The notes beneath the pieces are model-generated. The model did no database searches. It was not told the origin of the DNA and saw only the letters and a list, made by a program, of their open reading frames with translations. Positions 53,635 to 63,182 of a stretch of DNA of 64,000 nucleotides are shown one piece after another. Both the position numbers and the translations under genes were made by a program. The DNA is from Rhizobiaceae bacterium. GTDB taxonomy: Bacteria; Pseudomonadota; Alphaproteobacteria; Rhizobiales; Rhizobiaceae. The stretch covers positions 1 to 64,000 of the forward strand of contig JAIXTO010000071.1 in the NCBI GenBank assembly GCA_027483885.1. Reading direction: 5' to 3'. The first letter of the stretch is position 1. Each line of letters opens with the position of its first letter.

Positions 53635-54432
53635 TTATTCGATCAGGCTCGTTTCGCCCTGAAACAGCTTTAGAACCGACAGCCGGCCCGTTGCGTAGGC
53701 ACAGGTGTCGATCCCGATACGGCCAATGCCGAATTCCGGCTCCATGACCGGCGTGTGACCGTGTACGACGATCAGCGGCTGCTCCGGCCCCCGTGAGATA
53801 AACGGTTCGCGGATCCACAGAAGATCCTCATCGCTCTGCTCCTCAAGGGCAAGACCAGGCCTTATCCCCGCGTGAACGAACAGATGGTCCCCAAGCCGAA
53901 GCGTGGTGGGCATGTTGCGCAGGAAATCGACATGAAAGGCCGGAACGGATTCATCCAGAAGCCGCTTCAGTGCCACCATGTCGATCCTGTCGCGCTTCTG
54001 GAGATGTTCGATATCGATCCCATAGGACATCAATGTTTCGCGTCCGCCGAACTCCAGCCAGGTCGGCACGGACCGTGGATCCTCGATGAATTTCAGGAAC
54101 ATCTCGTCATGATTGCCGCACAGGGCCAGCCGGCGCAGGCCACGTGCGCTCGGTTTTGCCAGATGGGCGAGAACCGCAGACGAGTCCGGTCCGCGGTCGA
54201 CATAATCCCCCAGCAAAACGACAAGGCCCGGCAGGTTGCTGGAGGCCATATCGGCGGCGATCCGCGCCTCTGCATCCAGTAGTTCCTTCAGGCAACCGTG
54301 TACATCTCCAATAGCGTAGACCGCGTAGCCTGGAGACCTGTGACCGAGATCGATCCGCGAACGAGAACTGACGGGCCCCGCAACGTCTCCACGCGCGTTC
54401 AGCCAATCCACCATTTTACGAACGAAATTCAA
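53635..54432 (-). CDS. Metallophosphoesterase (serine/threonine phosphatase-like)
   Basis: 265 residues with the complete dinuclear metal motifs of the PPP family: IGDVHGCLKE, LGDYVDRGPD, LCGNHDEMF and VVHGHTPV plus FVHAGIRPG. Similar small phosphatases sit in several rhizobial polysaccharide loci. It is transcribed against manC-ugd and could dephosphorylate the autokinase or another protein of the locus, but this is speculation. The 200 bp after its start hold nothing recognised. Confidence 0.92.
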   Translation of the reverse strand: MNFVRKMVDWLNARGDVAGPVSSRSRIDLGHRSPGYAVYAIGDVHGCLKELLDAEARIAADMASSNLPGLVVLLGDYVDRGPDSSAVLAHLAKPSARGLRRLALCGNHDEMFLKFIEDPRSVPTWLEFGGRETLMSYGIDIEHLQKRDRIDMVALKRLLDESVPAFHVDFLRNMPTTLRLGDHLFVHAGIRPGLALEEQSDEDLLWIREPFISRGPEQPLIVVHGHTPVMEPEFGIGRIGIDTCAYATGRLSVLKLFQGETSLIE

Positions 54433-54634
54433 ACGTCACCTGCTATCCCATCCCAAGTCAGACCTGCCCTTGAGGTCCATTGCCGCCTACTTTAGCAGAA
54501 CCACCATTAACTTTGGCAATTCTTAGGCAGCCATCTCACGCTTTCGCGCTTCTGAGGCGATTGAAACCAGAGAAGCGAGCGAACGGCAACCATTGCTCAA
54601 CCTGAAACACGTCATTTTCATCGCCTGCTGCTCA

Positions 54635-55429
54635 TCATTGCCCTTGTCCGAGCCGCCCGGATTTCTCGACATGACTACCTGATCGAAACCGGAGGGCCGA
54701 AATTGGCGGCGGCACATAGGCCCGAAGCCCGCCGCTCTGGGCCAGCAGATTAAAGCGGCTGGGATCGCTGAATTCGGGGCGAAAGCTCAGCCTCTGGGTT
54801 CCCATGAAGTAATAGAATGGCTGCCAGTCTTTTATTTTCGTGTCGAGAGCGGCGAAAATTTCCTCACCCAACCCAAGGGGTTGCAGCGCCTTCCGTAACA
54901 TCTGCAAGCCCTGGCTGGCAATTTCGGTGCCGTCCGACCCCGACTTGCTGAACTTGGCGCGCCACGCAACGACATCTCCATACGCATTGCCGCGGATCTG
55001 GAGGAATATCGAGGGGGCTTCGACCTCCCCAGACGCCGTCCAGAACATGACGCATTGCCATGTGCCGCCACTTTCCGTGGTAAATTGCGGCGGATCCTGA
55101 TCTGCAACAGCAAGATCGAGACATCTTCGATCCGGCAATCGAAACGGCATGATCGCATCGTGAACCGATCCGACCGGCAGGCGAAATGGCCATAATTTTG
55201 ATGAACTCACTCCCGTATGCGGCAGATCCTCCTTCGGAAGATAGGCTGTTCTTGTCGACTGATCGATCCCAAGACGATGCATCACAATTTTGAGATTTCG
55301 TCCATCATTGGCAAGCAGAACGACAGCAACTGTGACGCTGATCACCAGGCTCAACCAGATAGCGAGGCCACGGCGCTTGGGCGGCCGCGGCGGAAGGACC
55401 GAAGCTTCTTGGCTGCTGCCATCGGACAT
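54635..55429 (-). CDS. Membrane-anchored protein of unknown function (possibly DUF6030)
   Basis: 264 residues. After a short cytoplasmic tail rich in Pro and Arg comes one transmembrane helix (LAIWLSLVISVTVAVVLLAN), then a periplasmic domain of about 215 residues with Cys in RRCLDLAV and TWQCVMFW that may pair. A dense positive C-terminus ends it. I recall similar proteins in Rhizobiaceae exopolysaccharide loci grouped as DUF6030, but cannot confirm. Start at 55429; a GTG ten codons earlier is possible. Transcribed against the wzy-wza-wzc direction, after the BTLCP gene. Confidence 0.65.
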   Translation of the reverse strand: MSDGSSQEASVLPPRPPKRRGLAIWLSLVISVTVAVVLLANDGRNLKIVMHRLGIDQSTRTAYLPKEDLPHTGVSSSKLWPFRLPVGSVHDAIMPFRLPDRRCLDLAVADQDPPQFTTESGGTWQCVMFWTASGEVEAPSIFLQIRGNAYGDVVAWRAKFSKSGSDGTEIASQGLQMLRKALQPLGLGEEIFAALDTKIKDWQPFYYFMGTQRLSFRPEFSDPSRFNLLAQSGGLRAYVPPPISALRFRSGSHVEKSGRLGQGQ

Positions 55430-55673
55430 ATCAAACAGACATTCAATCGGAAACACCACGGGTGTTCTTCAGGTGTATCAGCATTGGCCGATGGTCAAGT
55501 CAAACCTTCATCATCTGCGAAAAACCCGACTATCTCTATCAGATCAAGCTTGCCTGTCGTTCGATGCCCACGACCGACACGTTTCCGACAGGCTTGAGCC
55601 TGCGACGGATCCTGACCGAATTCGCTTCGTGACGCCGCAACCCCGGCGAAAGGGGCATGGCCCTCTATGCCGC

Positions 55674-56270
55674 TCAACCGTTGTTGGAAAGGTCATTCCA
55701 GAAGAGGGGATTGCCATCCGACTGGATTTTCAGCCAGCGGAGGTCGGTGTCGCGCCAGTTGCGAATGTCGTTGTTGCGATTATCGAGCACAAGATCACCG
55801 CTATCGGTGCTGACAACCAGTACCGCATGACCATTGTTGTTGGGTGTCACGGTCACGGCAACGCGCAGCTTGTTCGCTGGCCATCCCAGCTTCACCAGCC
55901 TGCTGCGCTTGGTGAGCACGTAATCCTCACAGTCACCTCTCTTGACATTGATGTTCCACTCGTCGTGTCCAGCAACGTCATTTTCTGGCTTGATGTCACG
56001 GTTGACCTGGAAGTTAACCTGCCTCAGCTCGCGGAGCAGCAAGGGAGTCAGCACCAAAGTATCGGCGCGATTGTCATTCCGACATTCTTCACCATGCGCG
56101 ACGCAGAAGCTGACAAATGCATAGGGAGCAAGCGTTGGTTTTGTCGCGGTGATGCGCAGGGATCCTTTGGGCGCGGGAGCAGCCAATCCGGCGGGGCCGA
56201 CAGCCAAAGAGGGAGACACGTTTCCCGCAAAGATAACGGCAGCAAAGGCTGCCAGCATAAGCTTCTTCAT
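55674..56270 (-). CDS. Transglutaminase-like cysteine peptidase (BTLCP)
   Basis: 198 residues with a signal peptide (ATG 56270 behind GAGGTCGG; MKKLMLAAFAAVIFAG). The family catalytic triad is visible: Cys in RGDCEDYVLTKR, His in NNNGHAVLVV and Asp in LVLDNRNND. BTLCPs are periplasmic and are common in alphaproteobacterial polysaccharide or LapA-type adhesion loci, where one proteolyses an anchor protein. Substrate here unknown. Divergent to the wzy gene across a 266-bp region with a palindrome. Confidence 0.88.
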   Translation of the reverse strand: MKKLMLAAFAAVIFAGNVSPSLAVGPAGLAAPAPKGSLRITATKPTLAPYAFVSFCVAHGEECRNDNRADTLVLTPLLLRELRQVNFQVNRDIKPENDVAGHDEWNINVKRGDCEDYVLTKRSRLVKLGWPANKLRVAVTVTPNNNGHAVLVVSTDSGDLVLDNRNNDIRNWRDTDLRWLKIQSDGNPLFWNDLSNNG

Positions 56271-56452
56271 CGCCCGACCTCGTTGCACATCGACGCAAAC
56301 CTCCGTCTGCATCTCGTGCCTCAGTTCTAGGCGGGGAAAAATGATGGGCGCTTAAGTGGAAAGTTCAAATTTTAGAAGTGACGCATTTTTGTGGTGCTGC
56401 GCCGCTTGGCGGCCGAAAAGTGGCTGAAAAGCAGCATTTTTTGTTTTGATGC

Positions 56453-56476
56453 AGTGCTAATTATGCTAGCAGCACT
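56453..56476. promoter_or_regulatory. Interrupted palindrome between BTLCP and wzy-type genes
   Basis: AGTGCT and AGCACT are inverted with 12 bp between, and inside lies a second inverted pair GCTA/TAGC. It is 60 bp before the wzy-type start. Could be an operator for the locus; no binding protein can be named. Confidence 0.4.
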
Positions 56477-56536
56477 ATCGCGTTCACTCATATTCTGCAC
56501 AGGCAGGCCAGTGGCAGGTTGAAGAGAGCATTGGCG

Positions 56537-58006
56537 ATGCAGAAGAATGGAAATCTTCCGAAGAAACGTACAACGCCCTCGGACGAGAGCACCGAATACA
56601 GCATCGTGGTCCGCTGGTTGCGGAACCTTTCCATTGGATTGTTTCTATCGTCGCTCTGCACCATTTATCTGTCGCATGGAGCCGTTTATCCGGAAGCCTT
56701 GACCATCAGCACAATGCTGATGTCGCTCTGCCTCGTGATTGCCTATTTCACTCTTGGCATTGCCGCACCCACCCGTACGTTCTTTCTGATCGTTCTTTCG
56801 ATCTGGGCATTTGTGGTGGTCTGGACATTAATACAGTCGATGCCGCTCCCCTCAGCGATCCCCGGCAATGCCGCATGGCGGGTTCTCCATGAGGCCGGAA
56901 TTGCGGCATCGCACTCGATATCGCCCGCGCCCGCCGATACACTTTGGTCCCTCGGCCCGATCAGCCTGCCGGCTATGGCGTTGTTGTCTGTCCTGCTGCT
57001 ATTTCGGCAAGAGGGAGAAATCGACCGTGCCCTGACGGTTTTTTGTGCGGCGGGCGGCTTGATGGCGGCCTTCTCACTGCTCCAGTTCGTCGCATTTCCC
57101 ACCTCACTGATGCTTGCCGAAAAGCAGTACTACCTGAGCTCCCTTACCGCTCCCTTTGTCAACCGCAACACGGCCGCCACCTTCTACGGCGTGACACTTG
57201 TCGCAATGATTTCCCGTTTCAGGGGCATAAAGGTCCGTCTGATACCCGGCAGTGACGTCTTTTATCGGCGCGACGGATGGACACCGCTCAATGCGGCCCT
57301 GTGGCTTCTGCTCGCACTCATCACGCTTTCGGCTCTCGTGCTGACACAATCACGTGGGGGGGTCCTGGCGACAGCGCTGGCACTCCTATGCCAGATCGGC
57401 GCCGGCGCCTACTTTCGATTCCAGATGCCTTCCGGTGGCACGCTCCCGATGGTTCGCGCGCCAGCCTCCTGGCGGCGCGTCCTTCAAGCGGCGGCTCTTG
57501 CCGCCTTATCGGTTCTGGTCATCGGCTTTTTCGCCGGCCGAGTTCTGTTAAGAGCGCAAGTGCAGGGGCTGGAAGACGGGCGCCTTTGCGTCATGCCCGG
57601 AATATTGTCGGCGATCCGGGACCATGCCCTGGTTGGCATCGGCAGCGGCGCATTTCCGGCAGTCTTTCCGGCCTATCGGGATGCCGCCTGCGGTCTTGTG
57701 GGTTATTGGCCGATGGCCCATAATTTCTATCTGGACGGGATTCTGGCCCTAGGGTTGCCGTTTGTTTTTCTGGCGGCGGTTTTCTTGGCGACGATAGCCT
57801 TTTCATTCTGGACTGGAATCAACCGCCGGCGCAGCAAGCGGCTTATAGTTGTCGGCGCAGCATCCGCGACTATTATTGTATTGATACACTCAGCCACGGA
57901 TTTTTCGATGCAGATACCGGGCTTTTCAGTATGGTGGGTTTTGTTTATAGGACTTTCGATCGCCGTGAGCTATGGTCGCAGAACGACGGTGAAAGTGAAA
58001 AATTAA
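56537..58006 (+). CDS. O-antigen ligase/polymerase (Wzy-like) membrane protein
   Basis: 489 residues with about eleven hydrophobic helices. The Wzy_C/ligase periplasmic loop appears as PFVNRNTAATFYGV, LTQSRGGVLATALALL, then GIGSGAFPAVFPAYRD and MAHNFYLDGILALGLP, typical of O-antigen ligase-domain proteins that polymerise or ligate repeats. Start at ATG 56537 with GAAGAGAG nine bases upstream; a TTG six codons earlier is open. First of wzy-wza-(low complexity)-wzc. Confidence 0.9.
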   Translation: MQKNGNLPKKRTTPSDESTEYSIVVRWLRNLSIGLFLSSLCTIYLSHGAVYPEALTISTMLMSLCLVIAYFTLGIAAPTRTFFLIVLSIWAFVVVWTLIQSMPLPSAIPGNAAWRVLHEAGIAASHSISPAPADTLWSLGPISLPAMALLSVLLLFRQEGEIDRALTVFCAAGGLMAAFSLLQFVAFPTSLMLAEKQYYLSSLTAPFVNRNTAATFYGVTLVAMISRFRGIKVRLIPGSDVFYRRDGWTPLNAALWLLLALITLSALVLTQSRGGVLATALALLCQIGAGAYFRFQMPSGGTLPMVRAPASWRRVLQAAALAALSVLVIGFFAGRVLLRAQVQGLEDGRLCVMPGILSAIRDHALVGIGSGAFPAVFPAYRDAACGLVGYWPMAHNFYLDGILALGLPFVFLAAVFLATIAFSFWTGINRRRSKRLIVVGAASATIIVLIHSATDFSMQIPGFSVWWVLFIGLSIAVSYGRRTTVKVKN

Positions 58007-58141
58007 CCAAATTTTGTTGTTTATCTGCTACACCCGTATTCAAGTTTTCTTTAAAATAGTGCGCTGCAATAAAAAATTCTGGCGCAGCCGGAATATCCGA
58101 TATTTAGTATAAACAACCTCTCAATGACGCGGTGGGAAATA

Positions 58142-59326
58142 ATGGGGATGATGGCAAATCGTATTTTATCGATTGCAATGGCGGGTTTGCTTGCAAGCTG
58201 CACGTCGCTGCCCCGGTCGGGGCCGGACCAGCGTGTGGTTGGCACCAACGCTTCGGTAACGGTGGGCACCGGCGACCAGAAGGTCGGCATAGATTATGCC
58301 CTCGTCGACATCAACAGTGCGGTCCTCAGTCATATTTCAACGACCGACGAGGGTAGTCTGCGTGGCAGCTTTGGTGCAACGCGCGACGGTATCCCGGATA
58401 TTGTCCTGGGCGTAGGCGACGTCGTTCAGGTGTCGGTCTTTGAAGCGCAGGCCGGTGGCTTGTTCATTCCGGCCGATGCCGGCGCAAGGCCTGGCAACTA
58501 CATTACCCTCCCGAGCCAGACGGTCGACCGGCAGGGCAACCTGTCCGTTCCCTATGCTGGCACCATTCGCGCTGCCGGAAAACCGGTCAACGACCTCCAG
58601 ATCGAAATTGCCAGCCGTCTGGCCAATCGTGCCATTGAGCCGCAAGTTGTTGTCTCCGTGAGCGAAAGCCGCTCTATGGAAGCTTCGGTTCTGGGTGACG
58701 TGACTTCGCCGAAGAAGATAACGCTGAGCCCGGCCGGCGAGCGGGTCCTTGACGTGATATCGGAAGCTGGCGGCCTCAGCGCGCCTGCAGCTGAAACGTC
58801 GATCACGCTCCAGCGTCGTGGAAAACAGGCAACCGTCGCATACAATACCCTGGCGCGGAGTTCCGTCGAGAATATCTATGTCCAGCCTGAAGATACCGTG
58901 ATTGTTCGGCGTGAGAGAAGAACCTTTCTGGCCTTCGGCGTGACCGGTCAGAGCGGCAGTTTCGACTTCGAGGATTCAGATCTTATGCTCGGCGATGCGC
59001 TGGCCAAGGCAGGCGGGTTGCTGGACGACAAGGCAGAACCGCAGGGAGTTCTTTTGTACCGCACGGTCAATAAGAGCTTCCTGTCAAAACTCGGCGTCGA
59101 CACCGCTCATTTCAAGGCTGACAATGTGCCCGTAATTTTCCGGGCTAACCTCAGGGATCCGTCCGGATTTTTTGCAGTTCAGAAATTTCCGATGCTGAAT
59201 AAAGATGTGATATACGTATCCACATCCGATGCCGTTGAACTGACGAAGTTCCTAACAATCGTGAACTCCGCAACATCCTCGGTCAGCAACATCGCCGATA
59301 CACGAGACACAATCCGCAACCAGTGA
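58142..59326 (+). CDS. Polysaccharide export outer-membrane lipoprotein (Wza/ExoF-like)
   Basis: 394 residues from the ATG at 58142 behind GGTGGGA. Lipobox LLASC gives an N-terminal lipidated Cys. The Poly_export domain (VLGVGDVVQVSVFEAQAGG, then TLPSQTVDRQGNLSVPYAGT) and two SLBB segments (SVLGDVTSPKKITLSPAG, AFGVTGQSGSFDFE) follow. It forms the outer-membrane conduit for the polymer together with the Wzc-like protein. Length is close to Wza (about 380). Confidence 0.93.
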   Translation: MGMMANRILSIAMAGLLASCTSLPRSGPDQRVVGTNASVTVGTGDQKVGIDYALVDINSAVLSHISTTDEGSLRGSFGATRDGIPDIVLGVGDVVQVSVFEAQAGGLFIPADAGARPGNYITLPSQTVDRQGNLSVPYAGTIRAAGKPVNDLQIEIASRLANRAIEPQVVVSVSESRSMEASVLGDVTSPKKITLSPAGERVLDVISEAGGLSAPAAETSITLQRRGKQATVAYNTLARSSVENIYVQPEDTVIVRRERRTFLAFGVTGQSGSFDFEDSDLMLGDALAKAGGLLDDKAEPQGVLLYRTVNKSFLSKLGVDTAHFKADNVPVIFRANLRDPSGFFAVQKFPMLNKDVIYVSTSDAVELTKFLTIVNSATSSVSNIADTRDTIRNQ

Positions 59327-59442
59327 CCGGGTCATTTGGTTTCGACTGAAACGAAAACATCATCCGGTCGAAACCGGCCTGCCAGATCTGCTGATGCAAG
59401 TGTTCGTCAGTATGCTGGAAACGTTTGAAGAGGATCGCTCGC

Positions 59443-60177
59443 ATGGGCACTATGCTTACAAAATCTCAGCTTATCGTTTCCGGCCTGGTTGTCTTGATGG
59501 CTGGGCAGGTAGCGGCTCAGACCCCAAATGCAGGCCAGGCGCCAGCAACAACGGAGCAGTCCACTCCTGCATCCCAGAGTCCGGCCATCACACCTGCTTC
59601 GGCCGAACAGCTGTCAGCGTTTCTCGCAAACCCGCAGAGCGTCCTGACGACCCCACAAGAGGAACTTGCAGCTCTGGTCGCCTCGCTTTTGCTGGCCGCA
59701 ACAGCGGAGGCAAAGCTGACAGAGGTGCTGACGGCGCTACAGGCTGCAGCACTGACGGCAAGCCCAGCGCAGGCCGCAGCGCTTGTCGTCGGGTCGAACC
59801 TTGCGGCAGCGACGTTGGCCGCTACGCAAAATCAGGTGGCAGCCGCCCAGATTCAGGTGGCTGTTGCGTCCAGCACGCAATTGGCGTCCGCTGCCGCGCA
59901 GGTCAATGCGACGACAGAAACTCAAACAGCTGAAACTGCAGCAACCGCACCCGGTGCTGGAGTTGTGGGAGCCGGCGGCGACCTTGGGGGAGTTGTTGGC
60001 GCTGCGGGGGGCGGTGACGCGCAGGGGACGACAGGTGGTGGTGGCCAGACAACAACTACGACTTCCACAACGAGCAGCGGATCCGGGACATTTGCGGGTG
60101 CGTCCGGGGGGACATCTTCGGGAAGCACGAACAATGGTGGTGGCGGCACTTCGGTGAGCCCGACAACGAACGGCTAA
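59443..60177 (+). CDS. Low-complexity secreted protein between wza and wzc
   Basis: 244 residues from the ATG at 59443 behind GAGG. Signal peptide ends QVAAQ. Residues 30-160 are Ala/Gln/Thr-rich with long amphipathic helices, then come Gly/Ala/Thr repeats (GGDLGGVVGAAGGGDAQG) and a Ser/Gly/Thr tail (SGSGTFAGASGGTSSGST). No catalytic motif and no family recognised. Its place between export genes suggests a matrix or periplasmic scaffold component made with the polysaccharide. Confidence 0.72.
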   Translation: MGTMLTKSQLIVSGLVVLMAGQVAAQTPNAGQAPATTEQSTPASQSPAITPASAEQLSAFLANPQSVLTTPQEELAALVASLLLAATAEAKLTEVLTALQAAALTASPAQAAALVVGSNLAAATLAATQNQVAAAQIQVAVASSTQLASAAAQVNATTETQTAETAATAPGAGVVGAGGDLGGVVGAAGGGDAQGTTGGGGQTTTTTSTTSSGSGTFAGASGGTSSGSTNNGGGGTSVSPTTNG

Positions 60178-60208
60178 TAATTAAACTGCTTAGGATTAGG
60201 ATGCCCCG

Positions 60209-62482
60209 GTGAACCAACACCCTGTTTTTGTCACGAACCAAGATGCAGGCCAGGGTGAACCGGTTGCGCATGAAATCAACATTGACCAGTTGATGGCGAT
60301 CGCTCGGCGACAATGGATTGTTGTCGCCGCAGCAGTTATCGCAGCAATGGCCGTCGGCACCGCTTATCTCGTGACTGCCGTTCCGCTGTACACGGCCTCG
60401 ACCAGCGTTCTCATCGACCGTGGCAACAGTGAGGTTGTGCAGCAGCTGTCAACGATCGGCGGCGTTCTCGATGACGAGTCGTCTGTTCTAAGCCAAGTCG
60501 AGCTTCTCAAGTCCGACACGATCGGACTGGCGACAGTCGATAATCTTAAGCTTTATGACAATTCGGAATTCATGTCTTCCGGCGGGTCCGTCCTCGGAAC
60601 CGTGACCTCCAGCATAAGAGCGCTGTTGTCATCCATAGGCCTCACGTCGAGATCAAACAACGAACTTATTGATGCCAGCGAAGCCAGGCGGCGTTCGGCG
60701 CTCGGTCGCCTGAAGGGCGGTTTGGCCATCCAACGTGTTGGCAGGGCTTATGTCCTGGAAATCGCCTATACATCGCCGTCACCCGGCTTGGCCGCTACCA
60801 TTGCCAACGCGGTGGCCGAAGCTTACATCAACGACAAGCTCGATGCCAAATACGAGGCGACCCGGCGTGCCGGTGAGTGGCTTCAGGACAGAATAGAAGA
60901 GTTGCGGCAGCAATCGCTGGCATCGGATCTTGCCGTTCAGAAATTCAGGGCCGCCAATGGTCTGGTAACGGCTGGCAATGGGCTCGTGTCGGACCAACAA
61001 CTGACTGAGCTGAACAGTGCCTTGATTGTTGCCCGCGCCGACACAGCCCGTGCGCAGGCCCGTTATGACCGCATTCAGGAAATATTGGCGAGCGGCCAGA
61101 CGGACGCCATCGTCACCGATGCTCTCGACAGTTCCGTCATCAATACGCTTCGTCAAAAATTTCTGAATGCATCTAAACTTGAGTCGGAAATCTCAAAGCG
61201 GCTTGGACCAGATCATGTGCAGGCCGTTCGCCTGCGCCAGGAAATGTCGGAATATAACCGGCTGATGTTTGACGAGTTGAAGCGTATTGCGGAAAGCTAC
61301 CAGAGCGAACTGGAAGTTTCACGCTCGCGTGAGCGCAACATCACCGAGGGCGTGCGCAAGGCTACAAGCGTCAGTGTTGCGGCCAGCGAGACGCAGGTCC
61401 AGTTGCGCGAATTGGAGCGCTCTTCCGAAGCCTACAAAAACCTGTACCAGACCTTCCTGCAACGCTATCAGGAGGCCGTGCAGCAGCAATCCTTCCCGGT
61501 CACCGAGGCGCGCATCATCTCAAAGGCGGTTGGACCTGGCGGTCCCAGCAGCCCGCGCAAACCATTGGTCATCGCGATTTCAGTTCTCTTCGGCTTGATG
61601 ATCGGCGCCGGCATCGGTGCATTCCGCGAATTTCGTGACCGCTTCTTCCGCACAGGCGACCAGATCAGAGATGTTCTCGGAGTGGAATATCTTGGAGCCA
61701 CGCCGGCAATCGTCAAGAAAACAGACACGGCGGCGGCTTCGCCCGTTGACCGGGAAGTTCATTTCCGCAACAGCGTGTCGAACTTCGCGATGAATTATCC
61801 GCTCTCGTCCTTTTCTGAGACCCTGCGCAGTTGCAAGATTGCCATTGATCTCAATATCGCCAAGGCGAGCAAGATCGTCGGCGTCGTCTCCACTCTTCCG
61901 GGCGAAGGCAAATCCACCATCGCTCTTAATCTGGCGCAGGTGCTTGCAAAAAGCGGCCGAACCCTGTTGATCGATACGGACCTGCGCAATCCCGGCACCA
62001 CCCGTGCAATTGGCCAGCATGCACAGGCCGGTCTGATCCAGGTGTTGACGGAAGGTTTGCCCTATACGTCCGTCCTCCTGCATGATCCGGCCTCGGGATT
62101 GGATGTTCTGCCTGTCGTGGTCAAGCGTCGGATTACCCATTCGTCGGAACTGCTGGCATCTCCGCAGATGCACCAGTTGCTGAGCCGGGTGTCTGCGGAA
62201 TATGATTATGTCGTGCTTGACCTTCCTCCGCTCGCGCCTGTGGTGGATGCACGTTCCATTGCGGCACGGATAGACGGCTTTATCATGGTCGTCGAATGGG
62301 GTGTCGTGTCGCGCAAGGTCGTCCAGCAGACGATGGTTTCGGAACGCCAGATTGCCGAACGGACGCTCGGCGTCGTTCTCAACAAGGTGGACGTCCAGAA
62401 GCTGAAGCTCTACCGCGAATACGGATCATCCGACTATTACAGCTCGCGTTACAGTTCCTATTATGTTGATCATGAAACGTGA
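60209..62482 (+). CDS. Polysaccharide co-polymerase with tyrosine autokinase (Wzc/ExoP-like)
   Basis: 757 residues starting at a GTG (60209) behind AGGA. Wzz domain between transmembrane helices near 38-58 and 450-470 with a long coiled periplasmic part; cytoplasmic BY-kinase with Walker A TLPGEGKST (about 562), Walker A' LLIDTDLRNPG and Walker B YVVLDLPPL. The C-terminal cluster of tyrosines (YREYGSSDYYSSRYSSYY) is the autophosphorylation tail. It controls chain length and export with the Wza-like protein. The next gene overlaps its end by 11 bp. Confidence 0.95.
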   Translation: MNQHPVFVTNQDAGQGEPVAHEINIDQLMAIARRQWIVVAAAVIAAMAVGTAYLVTAVPLYTASTSVLIDRGNSEVVQQLSTIGGVLDDESSVLSQVELLKSDTIGLATVDNLKLYDNSEFMSSGGSVLGTVTSSIRALLSSIGLTSRSNNELIDASEARRRSALGRLKGGLAIQRVGRAYVLEIAYTSPSPGLAATIANAVAEAYINDKLDAKYEATRRAGEWLQDRIEELRQQSLASDLAVQKFRAANGLVTAGNGLVSDQQLTELNSALIVARADTARAQARYDRIQEILASGQTDAIVTDALDSSVINTLRQKFLNASKLESEISKRLGPDHVQAVRLRQEMSEYNRLMFDELKRIAESYQSELEVSRSRERNITEGVRKATSVSVAASETQVQLRELERSSEAYKNLYQTFLQRYQEAVQQQSFPVTEARIISKAVGPGGPSSPRKPLVIAISVLFGLMIGAGIGAFREFRDRFFRTGDQIRDVLGVEYLGATPAIVKKTDTAAASPVDREVHFRNSVSNFAMNYPLSSFSETLRSCKIAIDLNIAKASKIVGVVSTLPGEGKSTIALNLAQVLAKSGRTLLIDTDLRNPGTTRAIGQHAQAGLIQVLTEGLPYTSVLLHDPASGLDVLPVVVKRRITHSSELLASPQMHQLLSRVSAEYDYVVLDLPPLAPVVDARSIAARIDGFIMVVEWGVVSRKVVQQTMVSERQIAERTLGVVLNKVDVQKLKLYREYGSSDYYSSRYSSYYVDHET

Positions 62483-63182
62483 GCCCGTCATTGCCGTCGT
62501 ATTGCTGGCGGTTCTGATAGCCGTCAATTTCTCGCAGATGCGGTTTCTGCCGGTCGCTGCGGAGTTTCGTGATCTCATGCAGCTGAGAAAGCTCGCCTAT
62601 GCGGGGGAACCATTGGCGGCGCCGGCTGTCGATGACGCTTTAAGCAGAGCTGATGCCATTGTTGCGTTGTGTGACCACGATGGCATTACTGCTGTTGTCG
62701 ACCTGTTAACCTGGCAGGCGGACAGGATTATCCCGCGTGAAAATCGCGAGGCTTGGCTCGAAAAGCTGAGGCGAATCGATGAAGTCTCGGTCAAGGGCCT
62801 GCAATGTCAGCCCACCAACGGTTTTCTTTGGGCACGTCTGGCCTTTGCCCGATGGTTTCTAGGGCGTCCTGCAACCGAGCAGGCCATGCTGCTCGGATAC
62901 TCGCAGAGCTACGCGCCTTCGGAAATAGCCTCGCTCACCGCGCGCATGACGCAGTGGAAGCGCGTATCCAGTGCCGTACTGGATCTGGCGCACGACCATG
63001 TCGAGGCCGATATCCGCACACTTTTCAATTATGCCCCAACGCGGACCGCTTTTGAACAGCTCTCGGATCTGCCCCCGCCGCTTGCTGACGTGCTCAAATC
63101 ACAATTGCCACTTCTCCCACCGGAACGCCTGGAAGTGCTTTTGAAGATCTCCGGAGCAGAGAAGGTCTTCGCTCCCGAGTGA
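62472..63182 (+). CDS. Membrane-anchored protein of unknown function, last in the polysaccharide operon
   Basis: 236 residues from the ATG at 62472, overlapping the autokinase stop. One N-terminal helix (VIAVVLLAVLIAVNFSQM) anchors a helical, TPR-like periplasmic domain with Cys in ALCDHDG and GLQCQPTNGF. LWARLAFARWFLGRPATEQA and a run of helices up to LLPPERLEVLLKISGAEKVF suggest protein interaction. No named family recognised. Operon position implies a role in the polysaccharide export machine. Confidence 0.7.
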   Translation: MKREPVIAVVLLAVLIAVNFSQMRFLPVAAEFRDLMQLRKLAYAGEPLAAPAVDDALSRADAIVALCDHDGITAVVDLLTWQADRIIPRENREAWLEKLRRIDEVSVKGLQCQPTNGFLWARLAFARWFLGRPATEQAMLLGYSQSYAPSEIASLTARMTQWKRVSSAVLDLAHDHVEADIRTLFNYAPTRTAFEQLSDLPPPLADVLKSQLPLLPPERLEVLLKISGAEKVFAPE

